A stretch of DNA of 64,000 bases from Anaerolineae bacterium (GTDB taxonomy: Bacteria > Chloroflexota > Anaerolineae > Aggregatilineales > J027): contig JAJTXY010000011.1 of NCBI GenBank assembly GCA_021463865.1, positions 65,761-129,760 on the forward strand, in the 5' to 3' direction. The position numbers were made by a program, and so were the translations under genes. The number at the start of each line of letters is the position of its first letter. Position 1 is the stretch's first letter. Of the stretch, positions 8,007-17,349 are shown piece after piece. Under the pieces are notes generated by a model that was not told the origin of the DNA, ran no database searches, and was given only the letters and a program-made list of their open reading frames with translations.

Positions 8007-8639
8007 GTGCCAGAAATTCTCGAAGAACGCTATCAAGAAAATGGCTTTGAACTGGTGATCTATCGTCAGCGTCAGCCTGACCCCTATCGCACTTGCCAAA
8101 AATGCGGACGCAAGCTGTTTCATGTCGCCAGTGTTTTTGACGAATGGGGTGAGGCACAATCCGCAACCACCCTCTATCACTACTGTAAACATTGCAAAAC
8201 GATTGAGCAGCACGTGACCCGCCAGCAGCCTTCTGGCAGCAGTGTTCAACAAACCGTGATAAGCCGTCCCCCTTATATTCTGTTGGTTGAATTACTGGCA
8301 ACCGCCCGTCATCAAACAGGCCGCAACGTAACCGTCCTCACCATTAACCGTCATTGGTGGTCGGCATGGCGCTACCGGCTGGTCATGGGAACATTGTTGG
8401 GGCCAGATGCGCCGCGTGTACGGCCATTAGGGATTCCGGGCAAATCGAGCAACACGCTTGTTGATCAGGAAGTGCTCAGTGTTACCCCTATCCCGCGTTA
8501 TAACCCGCAGCAGGTTGACCATAATCCCTTTAAGTCGCGTCGGGTCAAACGTCCTGATGAAATATCAGAAAATGCAGAGACAATAAGCGAAACAGCGGAT
8601 GATTTGAGTGAGTCAAATTCCGCTGAAGAGGAAATGTAG
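8007..8639 (+). CDS. Hypothetical zinc-ribbon protein
   Basis: A 210-residue cytosolic protein of unknown function. Near the N-terminus a four-cysteine ribbon is formed by CQKC (in RTCQKCGRKLFH) and CKHC (in HYCKHCKTIEQH), about 36 residues apart. The middle part (PYILLVELLATARHQTGRNVTVLTI) is mixed alpha/beta, and the tail is acidic (ending ESNSAEEEM). The GTG start at 8007 is preceded by AGGGGAAGGG. It stands alone between a terminator and a hairpin. It could bind nucleic acid, but nothing specific supports that. Confidence 0.7.
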   Translation: MPEILEERYQENGFELVIYRQRQPDPYRTCQKCGRKLFHVASVFDEWGEAQSATTLYHYCKHCKTIEQHVTRQQPSGSSVQQTVISRPPYILLVELLATARHQTGRNVTVLTINRHWWSAWRYRLVMGTLLGPDAPRVRPLGIPGKSSNTLVDQEVLSVTPIPRYNPQQVDHNPFKSRRVKRPDEISENAETISETADDLSESNSAEEEM

Positions 8640-8651
8640 GGGATTTTGATA

Positions 8652-8683
8652 GGGCAGGCAATACTTCACCTGCCCTTACAAGG
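8652..8683 (-). repeat. REP-like palindrome (TTGTAAGGGC family)
   Basis: GGGCAGG / CCTGCCC arms around a 10-base loop. On the minus strand the element begins CCTTGTAAGGGCAGG. The same TTGTAAGGGC lead-in and a palindrome occur at 63835-63860. Here it lies between convergent genes and could also act as a weak terminator, although there is no T-run. Confidence 0.45.
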
Positions 8684-8692
8684 TCGGGCCGT

Positions 8693-9004
8693 TTACTGGA
8701 TGTCTACTTTGACCTTCGTTTCGCCCGGGCCTTCGGCTTCACCTTCTGCCGACTTTTGACTGCGCTGACGCTGCATCATCTGGTCAATATCCGCTTTGGC
8801 AGCATCAAACAGCGATTTGAAGGAATCCATAAACGACTGACTGGCCTTGCGGGTATGCTCACGAAAATCAGGCGGCAGGAGCGATTCAATCGCCTTGCCA
8901 AATTCCTCAAAAGCCAAGCGTTGGTGATGCAAAAACGCCTTCATTGGGTCTTCAGGGTTTTCCTGATTTTGGCGCACATCTTCTTGTTGGGTCTGATCGG
9001 TCAT
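8693..9004 (-). CDS. Small helical hypothetical protein
   Basis: A 103-residue hydrophilic protein with long predicted helices (FEEFGKAIESLLPPDF, FMDSFKSLFDAAKADI) and a charged tail ending KVKVDIQ. No cysteines, signal or membrane segment. The amphipathic pattern resembles phasin- or stress-type coiled-coil proteins, but no family can be assigned. The ATG at 9004 has GGAG about ten bases upstream. Confidence 0.65.
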   Translation of the reverse strand: MTDQTQQEDVRQNQENPEDPMKAFLHHQRLAFEEFGKAIESLLPPDFREHTRKASQSFMDSFKSLFDAAKADIDQMMQRQRSQKSAEGEAEGPGETKVKVDIQ

Positions 9005-9118
9005 CTTCCCTCACTCCTCACACGAAGCTAAATCATATTGACGATACATAAACCTCATGGGCGCATTGCTGCGCTTCTATACCTCAATACGTAGACTCTG
9101 TTCAGAAAGTTGCGGGTA

Positions 9119-10141
9119 TCAATATCCTTTGGCGCGATCCACCACATTTAACAAAGGTCGTTTTTCAATATACCGCCGCAAATTTTCCTCAAAGACACGC
9201 ACGGCTTTTTCATCATAGGTCGCAGTGTTGCCGGAAATATGTGGACTGATGATAAAATTCGGTGCTTTCCAAAGGGGGCTTTCAGCCAATAAGGGTTCTT
9301 CAGCAAAAACATCAAAGGCCGCCCCTGCAATTCGTCCCTCTTGCAAAGCTGCCAATAACGCTGCTTCATCCACTACCCCACCGCGCCCCACATTAATCAA
9401 GAAGGCCGTCGGTTTCATGGCGTTGATAACGTGCTCATTCACACTACCACGTGTCGCTTCGGTCAAGGGTAGCGTAACCACGACAAAATCACAGTCTTTG
9501 ACCATAAAGGCAGTGGCTTGTGGTGGATAGAGGCGGTCAAACAATTCGCCCTGCGGATCACCCGTTCCCTCTAGGGTATAACCTTCATCGGCTGTTTGGC
9601 GTACATTAAATTTGGTCGCCAACACCTCTGCGCCAAAGGCCTTACATAGACGCGCCACCTCACGACCCAAACTGCCATATCCCAAAATCCCCACTGTCGA
9701 ATTTCGCAATTCCTGCGGCAAAAATATACTGTAGCGCTTCTCTGACCATTCGGCTTTAGCTTGATACTTCAACATCGTCGGGATACGATGCCCCAACGCC
9801 AAAATCATCCCCAGCACATACTCCCCCATATTTGTTGCATGGATACCGCTGGTGGTCGTCAACACAACATCGGGATTGGCCTCAAAAAACGGTTGAAGCA
9901 GCAGCGCATCTACCCCTGCTGAATGGCTCTGAATCCACTTTAGGCGGGTTTCGGTCTTTGGGGTAGGCAGTGCTCCAGTGGTATACAAAATATCAGCGTC
10001 TTTCCAAAGTTTGGCGGGCACTTCTGACCCTTGTTTCGCAGGATGAACATGCAGCCGAATTTGCGACGATATATTTTGCAAAGGTTCTAGCAATGTGTCC
10101 GATACTTTGTGTGTAATCAATACATGTAGTGGTTCAATCAT
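9119..10141 (-). CDS. D-2-hydroxyacid dehydrogenase
   Basis: NAD(P)-dependent oxidoreductase that interconverts 2-hydroxy and 2-oxo acids. The 340 residues have the standard two-domain layout. The Rossmann fingerprint GILGYGSLG is at 151-159. The catalytic triad is complete: Arg253 (INVGRGGVVDEA), Glu282 (FAEEPL) and His301 (SPHISGN). An aspartate is not evident at the usual end of the second beta strand (VLATKFNVRQ follows), so NADP use is possible. The substrate cannot be read from the sequence. It is transcribed downstream of the CAP-domain gene with a short gap. Confidence 0.88.
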   Translation of the reverse strand: MIEPLHVLITHKVSDTLLEPLQNISSQIRLHVHPAKQGSEVPAKLWKDADILYTTGALPTPKTETRLKWIQSHSAGVDALLLQPFFEANPDVVLTTTSGIHATNMGEYVLGMILALGHRIPTMLKYQAKAEWSEKRYSIFLPQELRNSTVGILGYGSLGREVARLCKAFGAEVLATKFNVRQTADEGYTLEGTGDPQGELFDRLYPPQATAFMVKDCDFVVVTLPLTEATRGSVNEHVINAMKPTAFLINVGRGGVVDEAALLAALQEGRIAGAAFDVFAEEPLLAESPLWKAPNFIISPHISGNTATYDEKAVRVFEENLRRYIEKRPLLNVVDRAKGY

Positions 10142-10170
10142 GATCTATCTACCCTAAAAGGTGCGCTTTT

Positions 10171-11088
10171 TCAGCGCAGGCGCGATTTGCGGAAAAATAA
10201 AGAATAGACCCCAATACCAATCAGCAAAACCTGCCCCACCAAAAACACAGGCAGTAGTTTTTGTACCTCCAACCCGGACTTATCCTGCCTTCGAGACAGT
10301 TTGGGAGTGAGTGGGGGAGGATTTTCGTCGGGTGGTACGCTGACAATAACCTGTGTCGCCGAGGGCAGCATCGCCACCACTTGGGCCGTTGGTAAATGAA
10401 TCCCAGTTGCGGTTGGCGGCGGCACGGTATCCGTTGGGGAGGGAGTCCATGTGAAGGTTGGCGTCCATGTAATGGTCGGGGTGGCTGTGGGTATCGTGGG
10501 TGATGGGGTAAAGGTTCGGGTCGGTGGCCGTGCCGTTGGGGGAGGTGCAGCCGGAGCAGCAGGCGCGGCGGGTTGTTCTCCGCCACTGTTATTGACGGGT
10601 ACAGGGGCGGGCGGGGCGGTCACATCTCGCCGATAGCCGATCACTAGGGCATAAAAGGTTCCATTTTCCCCTTTTGAGGCACCAATCCCAATTTCATTAT
10701 TCCGCGAGTTGGTCAACGTCGCATAATGCACACCGGAATTTACCCAAAAGGCCCACGCATCTGTCGCTTGGGCTATCAGACCGCCATAGATGTTTTCAGC
10801 AATCATCGTTCCGCCGTAACCATTTGCTGCGGCTCGGCTGGTCGGGGTTGATCCATTGGACTGGGTATGGCTGATATGTCCAGTCGCCGCCATATATTCA
10901 CTTTGTTGTTGAGCAGCAGCGGCTAATTGATCATTCCAGACGTAGGCATGTAACCCTAATCCGCCTCGTAGGTTATTAACTTGACCGAATAACCACTGAG
11001 GGTCTGAGCCTTGCGCAGCAGCTGGGGAGTATAAAAATGCCAAGATGAGCGATGTAATAAGCAGCAGCGTCCTATGGATTCGCATTCG
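10171..11088 (-). CDS. CAP/SCP-domain protein, membrane-anchored
   Basis: Exported protein of about 305 residues. A signal peptide (RTLLLITSLILAFLYSPAAAQ) is followed by a CAP domain (PF00188 type) with WNDQLAAAAQQQSEYMA, GHISHTQSNG, IAENIYGG and HYATLTNSRNNEIGIG. Next is a long Pro/Thr-rich stalk (repeated TPTxTWTPxFT-like units). It ends in a transmembrane helix (VFLVGQVLLIGIGVYSLFF) with a basic tail RKSRLR, so the CAP domain is displayed outside the cell on a stalk. The ATG at 11088 starts the signal peptide directly but has no clear ribosome-binding site. Upstream in-frame TTG codons (11154, 11115) are alternatives. Confidence 0.8.
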   Translation of the reverse strand, partial: RMRIHRTLLLITSLILAFLYSPAAAQGSDPQWLFGQVNNLRGGLGLHAYVWNDQLAAAAQQQSEYMAATGHISHTQSNGSTPTSRAAANGYGGTMIAENIYGGLIAQATDAWAFWVNSGVHYATLTNSRNNEIGIGASKGENGTFYALVIGYRRDVTAPPAPVPVNNSGGEQPAAPAAPAAPPPTARPPTRTFTPSPTIPTATPTITWTPTFTWTPSPTDTVPPPTATGIHLPTAQVVAMLPSATQVIVSVPPDENPPPLTPKLSRRQDKSGLEVQKLLPVFLVGQVLLIGIGVYSLFFRKSRLR

Positions 11089-11211
11089 TTTGGGAGAGGC
11101 TACAGCCGAAATCAAATCTTTACAATACCTCCATGCCCCCGCATGAAATTTCAAGGGAGAGATTGTACCAAAATGCCCGTCTATTAGCGAAGTTTGCGCT
11201 CTTTACTTTCT

Positions 11212-11240
11212 TTGACGAAAATAGGATGGCAAGGTAAACT
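11212..11240 (+). promoter_or_regulatory. Promoter of the first S1-domain gene
   Basis: TTGACG, a 17-base spacer and TAAACT. Transcription would start near 11248 and leave a leader of about 90 bases before the ATG at 11338. Confidence 0.6.
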
Positions 11241-11282
11241 TATTTTGGGTGCTTTCCATTAGCTTATTGCTTGGTGGTAGCC

Positions 11283-11304
11283 TTTTCCGGTAAGGGCCGG
11301 AAAA
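11283..11304 (+). promoter_or_regulatory. Leader hairpin of the first S1-domain gene
   Basis: Perfect 8-bp inverted repeat TTTTCCGG / CCGGAAAA with a 6-base loop in the 5' leader, 33 bases before the start codon and close to the ribosome-binding region. It may take part in translational autocontrol, as is known for S1 in other bacteria. That is an inference. Confidence 0.45.
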
Positions 11305-11337
11305 TATTCGTATAAACAAGGTGGTATAGCAAAATCA

Positions 11338-12615
11338 ATGGGTATTGATAAAAACAACCAGCCGTCACAAGAAGTTCCTCCGACTCCCAACCATTCCGAG
11401 AACGACGAGGCGCACAATAGTTTCTTGGAACTGCTGGAGGAGTCTTCCTATGACTATAAGCCTCCGCGTCGTGGGGAAATCCGCAATGCCATCATTATGC
11501 AGATTGACCGCAATGAAATTATCGTGGATTTAGGGGCGAAACAAGATGGTATCGTCACCTCCCAAGATATGGAGCGGCTTGATCCATCTTTCCGCAGTTC
11601 TTTGAAAGTTGGACAAGAAGTTCCAGTATATGTTCTGCAAACTCGTGACAGTGACGGCAACCTCATTGTAAGCATCAATATGGGCCTCCAACAATACGAT
11701 TGGGAAAAGGCCGCCGAATTGATGAAGACCGAGGAAGTAGTCAATGTTGAAGTCGTCGGTCACAATCGCGGAGGCGTTTTGGTGCGTTGGAATCGGCTGG
11801 AAGGTTTCATTCCCTCTTCCCATATGGTCACTGTCTCGCCCGGGTTACAATCCACTGACCGCCGCGATGCCCTAGACGGACTAAAAGATACGCGCCAAAC
11901 ATTGACTGTCAAAGTTATTGAAGTTAATCCAGACCGCCGCCGTTTAATTTTTTCTGAGCGAGAAGCCCAACGCGAAGCCCGTGCCCAACAAAAAGCCAAG
12001 CTACTGTCCGAACTCAAAGAGGGCGACGAAGTGGACGGCACAGTGACGGGCCTGCGTGATTTCGGCGCATTTGTCAATCTGGGTGGCGCAGATGGCCTTA
12101 TCCACGTATCCGAACTCGCATGGCATCGGGTAGATCATCCGCGTGATGTGCTTAATGTCGGCGATGTCATCAAAGTCTATATTCTCAGCCTTGACCGCGA
12201 CACCAACCGTATTGCTCTTAGTCGCAAGCGCCTGCTCAAAGACCCTTGGGCCAATGCTATCGAAACCTATCACGAAGGCCAGTTGGTCGAAGGAACTGTT
12301 ACCAATGTCGTAGATTTCGGCGCGTTCATTGCCCTAGATGACGGACTTGAAGGCCTCCTGCATCTCAGCGAAATAGGTGATGGCGCACTCAAAGAACCCT
12401 ATAGTTATGTCAAAAAGGGTGATCGGTTACAACTACGCATCAGCCGCCTAGAACCAGAGCGCCGCCGGGTTGGATTTACACAGCGTTGGGGTACGGAACA
12501 AAATCCAGTGGGTGAGGAAGATGTGCTCGAACAACCTAGCGAATCTAGCGAACCTGTCGAACCACTCGAATCTGCCGAAAGCCCTGAAGAAAACGATGAA
12601 CCAGCCGCGGAATGA
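11338..12615 (+). CDS. S1 RNA-binding domain protein (four S1 repeats), RpsA-like
   Basis: RNA-binding protein of 425 residues with four S1 motifs at about 44-115, 130-205, 226-296 and 312-383. The third is the most canonical (GTVTGLRDFGAFVNLGGADGLIHVSELAWH). Four-repeat S1 proteins serve as ribosomal protein S1 in many non-proteobacteria, recruiting mRNA to the 30S subunit. The N-terminal ~40 and C-terminal ~40 residues are acidic and disordered. A second, clearly paralogous protein follows at 12940, so which one is the ribosomal S1 cannot be decided here. A purine-rich AAGGTGG lies about 13 bases before the ATG. Confidence 0.88.
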   Translation: MGIDKNNQPSQEVPPTPNHSENDEAHNSFLELLEESSYDYKPPRRGEIRNAIIMQIDRNEIIVDLGAKQDGIVTSQDMERLDPSFRSSLKVGQEVPVYVLQTRDSDGNLIVSINMGLQQYDWEKAAELMKTEEVVNVEVVGHNRGGVLVRWNRLEGFIPSSHMVTVSPGLQSTDRRDALDGLKDTRQTLTVKVIEVNPDRRRLIFSEREAQREARAQQKAKLLSELKEGDEVDGTVTGLRDFGAFVNLGGADGLIHVSELAWHRVDHPRDVLNVGDVIKVYILSLDRDTNRIALSRKRLLKDPWANAIETYHEGQLVEGTVTNVVDFGAFIALDDGLEGLLHLSEIGDGALKEPYSYVKKGDRLQLRISRLEPERRRVGFTQRWGTEQNPVGEEDVLEQPSESSEPVEPLESAESPEENDEPAAE

Positions 12616-12690
12616 GCGTGCCGCGCTTAAAATATTAGATTTTTTGCGAGTGCCGACAGAAAGTTTCGCCTCAATTGGTTAAAATCAGGT

Positions 12691-12719
12691 TTGACAGGTA
12701 GAAGATCGCGGATTAAAAT
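12691..12719 (+). promoter_or_regulatory. Strong promoter of the second S1-domain gene
   Basis: TTGACA, exactly 17 bases, then TAAAAT. It is flanked by a loose dyad (TTGACAGG ... CCTGccaGTCAA) that could be an operator. The leader from here to the start codon at 12940 is about 210 bases. Confidence 0.7.
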
Positions 12720-12837
12720 CCTGCCAGTCAAATTTGAAAGGGGCGCGTTTCGGCGCGAGTTAAGTTCTGTTGTTTTTAATTCTTTTCTGTTCAACACCGT
12801 TTCATCGCGGTTTCTTGAATCGTAATTCTGACAAAAG

Positions 12838-12882
12838 AACGGCTCTAGTTGGTTAGTCCCCACCGACAAGATGCCGTTTTTT
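12838..12882 (+). terminator. Leader terminator-like hairpin (candidate attenuator of the S1 paralog)
   Basis: Outer arms AACGGC / GCCGTT and an inner wobble-paired stem GTTGG / CCGAC, followed by six T residues. No gene lies between the promoter at 12691 and this hairpin. It would therefore end transcription before the S1 paralog unless it is relieved. Confidence 0.6.
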
Positions 12883-12939
12883 AGGCTTGTTCATACCCAG
12901 AGCAAGTTTTTGATAACGTTCGTATAAGTAGGGACGTGT

Positions 12940-14226
12940 ATGGAGAAATCTCCCACAATGGGAAATAAGTTCGATAATGAGATAATGGATTTTGCGGCAC
13001 TGCTTGAAGAGTCCTTTAAAAAGGGCTTGCCAGAACGAGGTGATATTGTTTCTGGCACAGTGTTGTCGGTTGACCAGCATGGCATGTTGGTTGACATCGG
13101 CATGAAAAATGATGGATTTGTCTCCCGGCAAGATATTGATCGCCTTCAGCGCGAATCAGATTTCAATGTCGGCCAAGAAGTCATGGTCATGATTACCCGT
13201 ATGGAAGACCAAGACGGGAATCTGCTGGTCTCCGTCTCACAGGCGATGCAAGCCGAAGACTGGACGAATGCCCAAAAGATTATGGACAGCGGCGATGTCT
13301 GGAACGGCCATGTCGCTGAAGCCAACCGAGGTGGCATTATTGTTCCCTTTGGGAATCTGCGTGGTTTTGTGCCCGCCAGCCATGTCATGGATTTGCCGCG
13401 TGGCCTTTCGGAAGATGACCGCAAAGACTATATGCAAAAACTGGTCAGTCAGCCGATCATGGTCAAAATTATCGAAGTCAATCGCAAACGCCGCCGTTTG
13501 GTCTTTAGCCAGCGTGAAGCCATGCGCGAACAACGGACGGCCCACAAGGACAAACTCCTCACCGAACTCAAAGAAGGTGCGATTTGTGAAGGCGTCGTCT
13601 CTGGCCTGCGTGATTTCGGCGCGTTTGTTGATCTCGGCGGGGCTGACGGCCTGATTCACATTAGTGAACTGGCGTGGCATCGTGTTCGTCACCCGCGTGA
13701 AGTGGTGCAGGTCGGCGACAAAGTGCGCGTGTATGTCCTCAATCTCGACCAAGAAGGCAAACGTATCGGCCTTTCCCTCAAGCGCCTGCAACCCAATCCT
13801 TGGGCGCAAATTGAAGAACTGTATCATATTGGGCAGTTGGTTTTGGGTGAAGTTAGCCGCGTTGCGCAATTTGGCGCATTTATCCGCCTTGAACCCGGCA
13901 TTGAAGCTCTGCTCCACAGCAGTCAGATCGCCAGCCCTCCCCCCACCAATGTCGAACATCTCATTTCTAGTGGTCAAAAACTCCTTCTGCGTATCATCAG
14001 CATGGAATCTGACCGCCAACGCCTCGGCCTGAGCTTCAAGGAAGTTACCGAGAGCGAACGCATCAATTGGGCCAACGAACATGATATGGATCCCGCCAGC
14101 ATCGGACTACGACCCGGTGCACTGGCAAATGCCCAATATGCCGAAACTGAATCTAGCGAATCCACCTACGATACGCTAGAATCCGAAACCGAAAATCTGG
14201 AAGATGCCGCCCCTGTTGGTGCGTAA
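12940..14226 (+). CDS. Second S1 RNA-binding domain protein (four S1 repeats)
   Basis: A 428-residue paralog of the preceding gene with the same four-repeat plan. Long stretches are nearly identical between the two, such as GLRDFGAFVDLGGADGLIHIS in repeat three (about 220-292), the ELAWHRVxHPREV motif and the linker DRxRLxFSQREAxRE. The N- and C-terminal extensions differ. AGGG lies six bases upstream of the ATG. It is followed by rpsU and infA in the same direction, which supports a role in translation. The separate promoter and leader terminator suggest that the two S1 copies are used under different conditions. Confidence 0.88.
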   Translation: MEKSPTMGNKFDNEIMDFAALLEESFKKGLPERGDIVSGTVLSVDQHGMLVDIGMKNDGFVSRQDIDRLQRESDFNVGQEVMVMITRMEDQDGNLLVSVSQAMQAEDWTNAQKIMDSGDVWNGHVAEANRGGIIVPFGNLRGFVPASHVMDLPRGLSEDDRKDYMQKLVSQPIMVKIIEVNRKRRRLVFSQREAMREQRTAHKDKLLTELKEGAICEGVVSGLRDFGAFVDLGGADGLIHISELAWHRVRHPREVVQVGDKVRVYVLNLDQEGKRIGLSLKRLQPNPWAQIEELYHIGQLVLGEVSRVAQFGAFIRLEPGIEALLHSSQIASPPPTNVEHLISSGQKLLLRIISMESDRQRLGLSFKEVTESERINWANEHDMDPASIGLRPGALANAQYAETESSESTYDTLESETENLEDAAPVGA

Positions 14227-14244
14227 TCCCCATAATGTAAATTT

Positions 14245-14284
14245 CAGCAGGTCAGAAGAGCATAGACTCTTTTGCCTGCTGTTT
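14245..14284 (+). other. Hairpin between the S1 gene and rpsU
   Basis: CAGCAGG / CCTGCTG arms enclosing a smaller AAGAG / CTCTT stem, followed only by GTTTG. It may be a weak terminator or an mRNA-processing site that separates rpsU expression from the S1 gene. Confidence 0.45.
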
Positions 14285-14320
14285 GCCTGAATAGCCCTTG
14301 ATGAAGGGGGGTGAAGCAGT

Positions 14321-14521
14321 ATGTCGCAAGTTGACCTCCGTCCGGGAGAATCGCAGGAAGCACTGCTAAAGCGATTCCGCAAACAAATCGCCAAAGATGG
14401 GGTCTTGAGCACCGTCCGCCGCAAGCGCTGGTATGTGTCCAAGAGCGAACTCCGTCGCATCCAAAAGAAGAAGGCCGTCCGTCGTGCCCGCCGCAAACAA
14501 CGCAAGATTAATGGCATCTGA
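14321..14521 (+). CDS. rpsU: 30S ribosomal protein bS21
   Basis: A 66-residue, very basic protein of the small ribosomal subunit, placed near the anti-Shine-Dalgarno end of 16S rRNA. It has the S21 pattern: a short N-terminal strand, EALLKRFRKQIAKDGVLS, and a C-terminal Arg/Lys-rich helix (KKKAVRRARRKQRK). AAGGGGGGTG precedes the ATG by seven bases. A clear terminator follows at 14550. Confidence 0.93.
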   Translation: MSQVDLRPGESQEALLKRFRKQIAKDGVLSTVRRKRWYVSKSELRRIQKKKAVRRARRKQRKINGI

Positions 14522-14549
14522 TTGACCGCTTCCTAAACGGGACATCAAC

Positions 14550-14588
14550 AGCGCAGTCTTAAAAATATTTTTTAGGGCTGCGCTTTTT
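14550..14588 (+). terminator. Terminator of rpsU
   Basis: AGCGCAG / CTGCGCT arms with an AT-rich 21-base loop, followed by TTTTT. Confidence 0.75.
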
Positions 14589-14612
14589 AGGCTATTTTGT
14601 GCGCTAAACCCA

Positions 14613-14642
14613 TTGACCCAACCGATTAACTAGATGTATGAT
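14613..14642 (+). promoter_or_regulatory. Promoter of infA
   Basis: TTGACC, an 18-base spacer and TATGAT. Transcription would begin near 14649. This excludes the in-frame ATG at 14634 and supports the start at 14682. Confidence 0.6.
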
Positions 14643-14681
14643 AGCAATGTACACATAATTTATCCGCTTCATGGAGAGGCT

Positions 14682-14957
14682 ATGGCGAAAAAAGAAAAAG
14701 CTACCAAAGAAGGATCTAAAATTCTCGTGGAAGGCACAGTCGTTGAAGCGCTGCCCAACACCCAATTTATGGTCGAACTCGAAAACGGCCACAAAGTATT
14801 GGCCTATCTTGCAGGCCGGATGCGTAAACACTATATTCGTATTTTGCTGGGAGATCGCGTCCGACTCGAACTCAGCGAATATGACCTCAATCGGGGCCGC
14901 ATCACCTATCGCCTGCGTGACAACAACGACTCATTATCGGACGAAGCCGCCTTCTAA
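14682..14957 (+). CDS. infA: Translation initiation factor IF-1
   Basis: Single OB-fold protein of 91 residues that occupies the ribosomal A site during initiation. The family signature is clear: [40 protein letters not shown] and [21 protein letters not shown]. Extra N-terminal Lys-rich and C-terminal acidic residues make it longer than the 72-residue E. coli protein. GGAGAGG lies two to eight bases ahead of the ATG. It has its own promoter, separate from rpsU. Confidence 0.93.
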   Translation: MAKKEKATKEGSKILVEGTVVEALPNTQFMVELENGHKVLAYLAGRMRKHYIRILLGDRVRLELSEYDLNRGRITYRLRDNNDSLSDEAAF

Positions 14958-15108
14958 TTACCTCGCGTTGTCTCACAAAGTCTCATCCGTGACGCATCAC
15001 CCGTATTGTATGTGAGACTCTGCTTGTGACCAACCCGACCAATCGAATACTTGGAAAGGATGAGCAGTATATAGAAAATTTCTGTATCACTGCATTTTAT
15101 GCTTGCCC

Positions 15109-15117
15109 TGTTATAAT
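15109..15117 (+). promoter_or_regulatory. Extended -10 promoter element
   Basis: TGTTATAAT (TGn plus a perfect TATAAT) about 38 bases before the ATG at 15155, with no convincing -35 box, as is usual for extended -10 promoters. Confidence 0.5.
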
Positions 15118-15154
15118 AACTTGTTGTTTGAGGAAACGGATTTAAGGATAAGAT

Positions 15155-15754
15155 ATGGCGGACAAAGTAACCCCAAAAGCTGAGAAACCCGAAACTAAAA
15201 GCGAGAATTCTGCTGCCCCGCCAAACTCCAATGCCTCGGAGCACATGCTCGAAATCATTACATTTGCCTCCCTTGACGTCGTAGGGACGGAAAACTTCCT
15301 GCGGTATGGACCGACTGGCCCGCTACGCTATGTCAAAGGGATTCCGGAAGGTCACAATAGTCCCCAGAATCTCCATGCCAGCTTTGAAATTAAATCGGCA
15401 TGGGAAAATACGACAGCTGTGACCCATCAAATCACTTTTTGGCGTACCCACCATGCCCCAGAGGAAAAAACGGTTTGGGCGAGTAATGATCGTGCCCTTC
15501 ATACCCAAATGATGTGGGTGTGGGATTTCTATCGTATGTTGAGTTACTTTCAGATGCGCGTCGAACGTCCCATTGAGTCCTCACAGGCGGACGGCGAATG
15601 GGCGACCCTGATTAATGAACTCAATGCAATTAAGGATGAAGGTCTGCTCATTTTGCGGGTCAACTCCAAATCGGGTGAAATCTTGCAGCGCCACAGCCTA
15701 ACTTCGCCCAAACAAATCACCATTACGGACACCGTACCCACTAAAAAGGCTTAA
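15155..15754 (+). CDS. Hypothetical protein upstream of accC
   Basis: A 199-residue soluble protein of unknown function. The first 30 residues are low-complexity (KPETKSENSAAPPNSN). The rest is a compact alpha/beta region rich in Trp and His (WRTHHAPEEKTVW, MMWVWDFYRMLSYFQM). No cysteines or known motif. It lies 27 bases upstream of accC and probably shares its transcript. No family was recognised, and nothing links it to fatty-acid synthesis except position. Confidence 0.65.
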   Translation: MADKVTPKAEKPETKSENSAAPPNSNASEHMLEIITFASLDVVGTENFLRYGPTGPLRYVKGIPEGHNSPQNLHASFEIKSAWENTTAVTHQITFWRTHHAPEEKTVWASNDRALHTQMMWVWDFYRMLSYFQMRVERPIESSQADGEWATLINELNAIKDEGLLILRVNSKSGEILQRHSLTSPKQITITDTVPTKKA

Positions 15755-15781
15755 CTCTGGCCTACGCAAAGGACAACTTTT

Positions 15782-17305
<1,524 letters not shown>

Positions 17306-17349
17306 GGCTTTGTTCGTAGTCAAAAAACCTCAGGGTTTAGGAGAGAAAA

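Larger units (their letters stand above)
12616..12939 (+). other. 324-base intergenic leader of the second S1-domain gene
   Basis: No gene. It holds a strong promoter (12691-12719), a GC-rich palindromic patch (GGGGCGCGTTTCGGCGCGAG at 12738-12757) and a terminator-like hairpin (12838-12882) that would sit inside the 5' leader of the downstream gene. Confidence 0.6.

Noticed and set aside
13237-14082. A 281-residue minus-strand frame
   Set aside because: It is antisense to the second S1-domain protein, whose S1 repeats are unambiguous.
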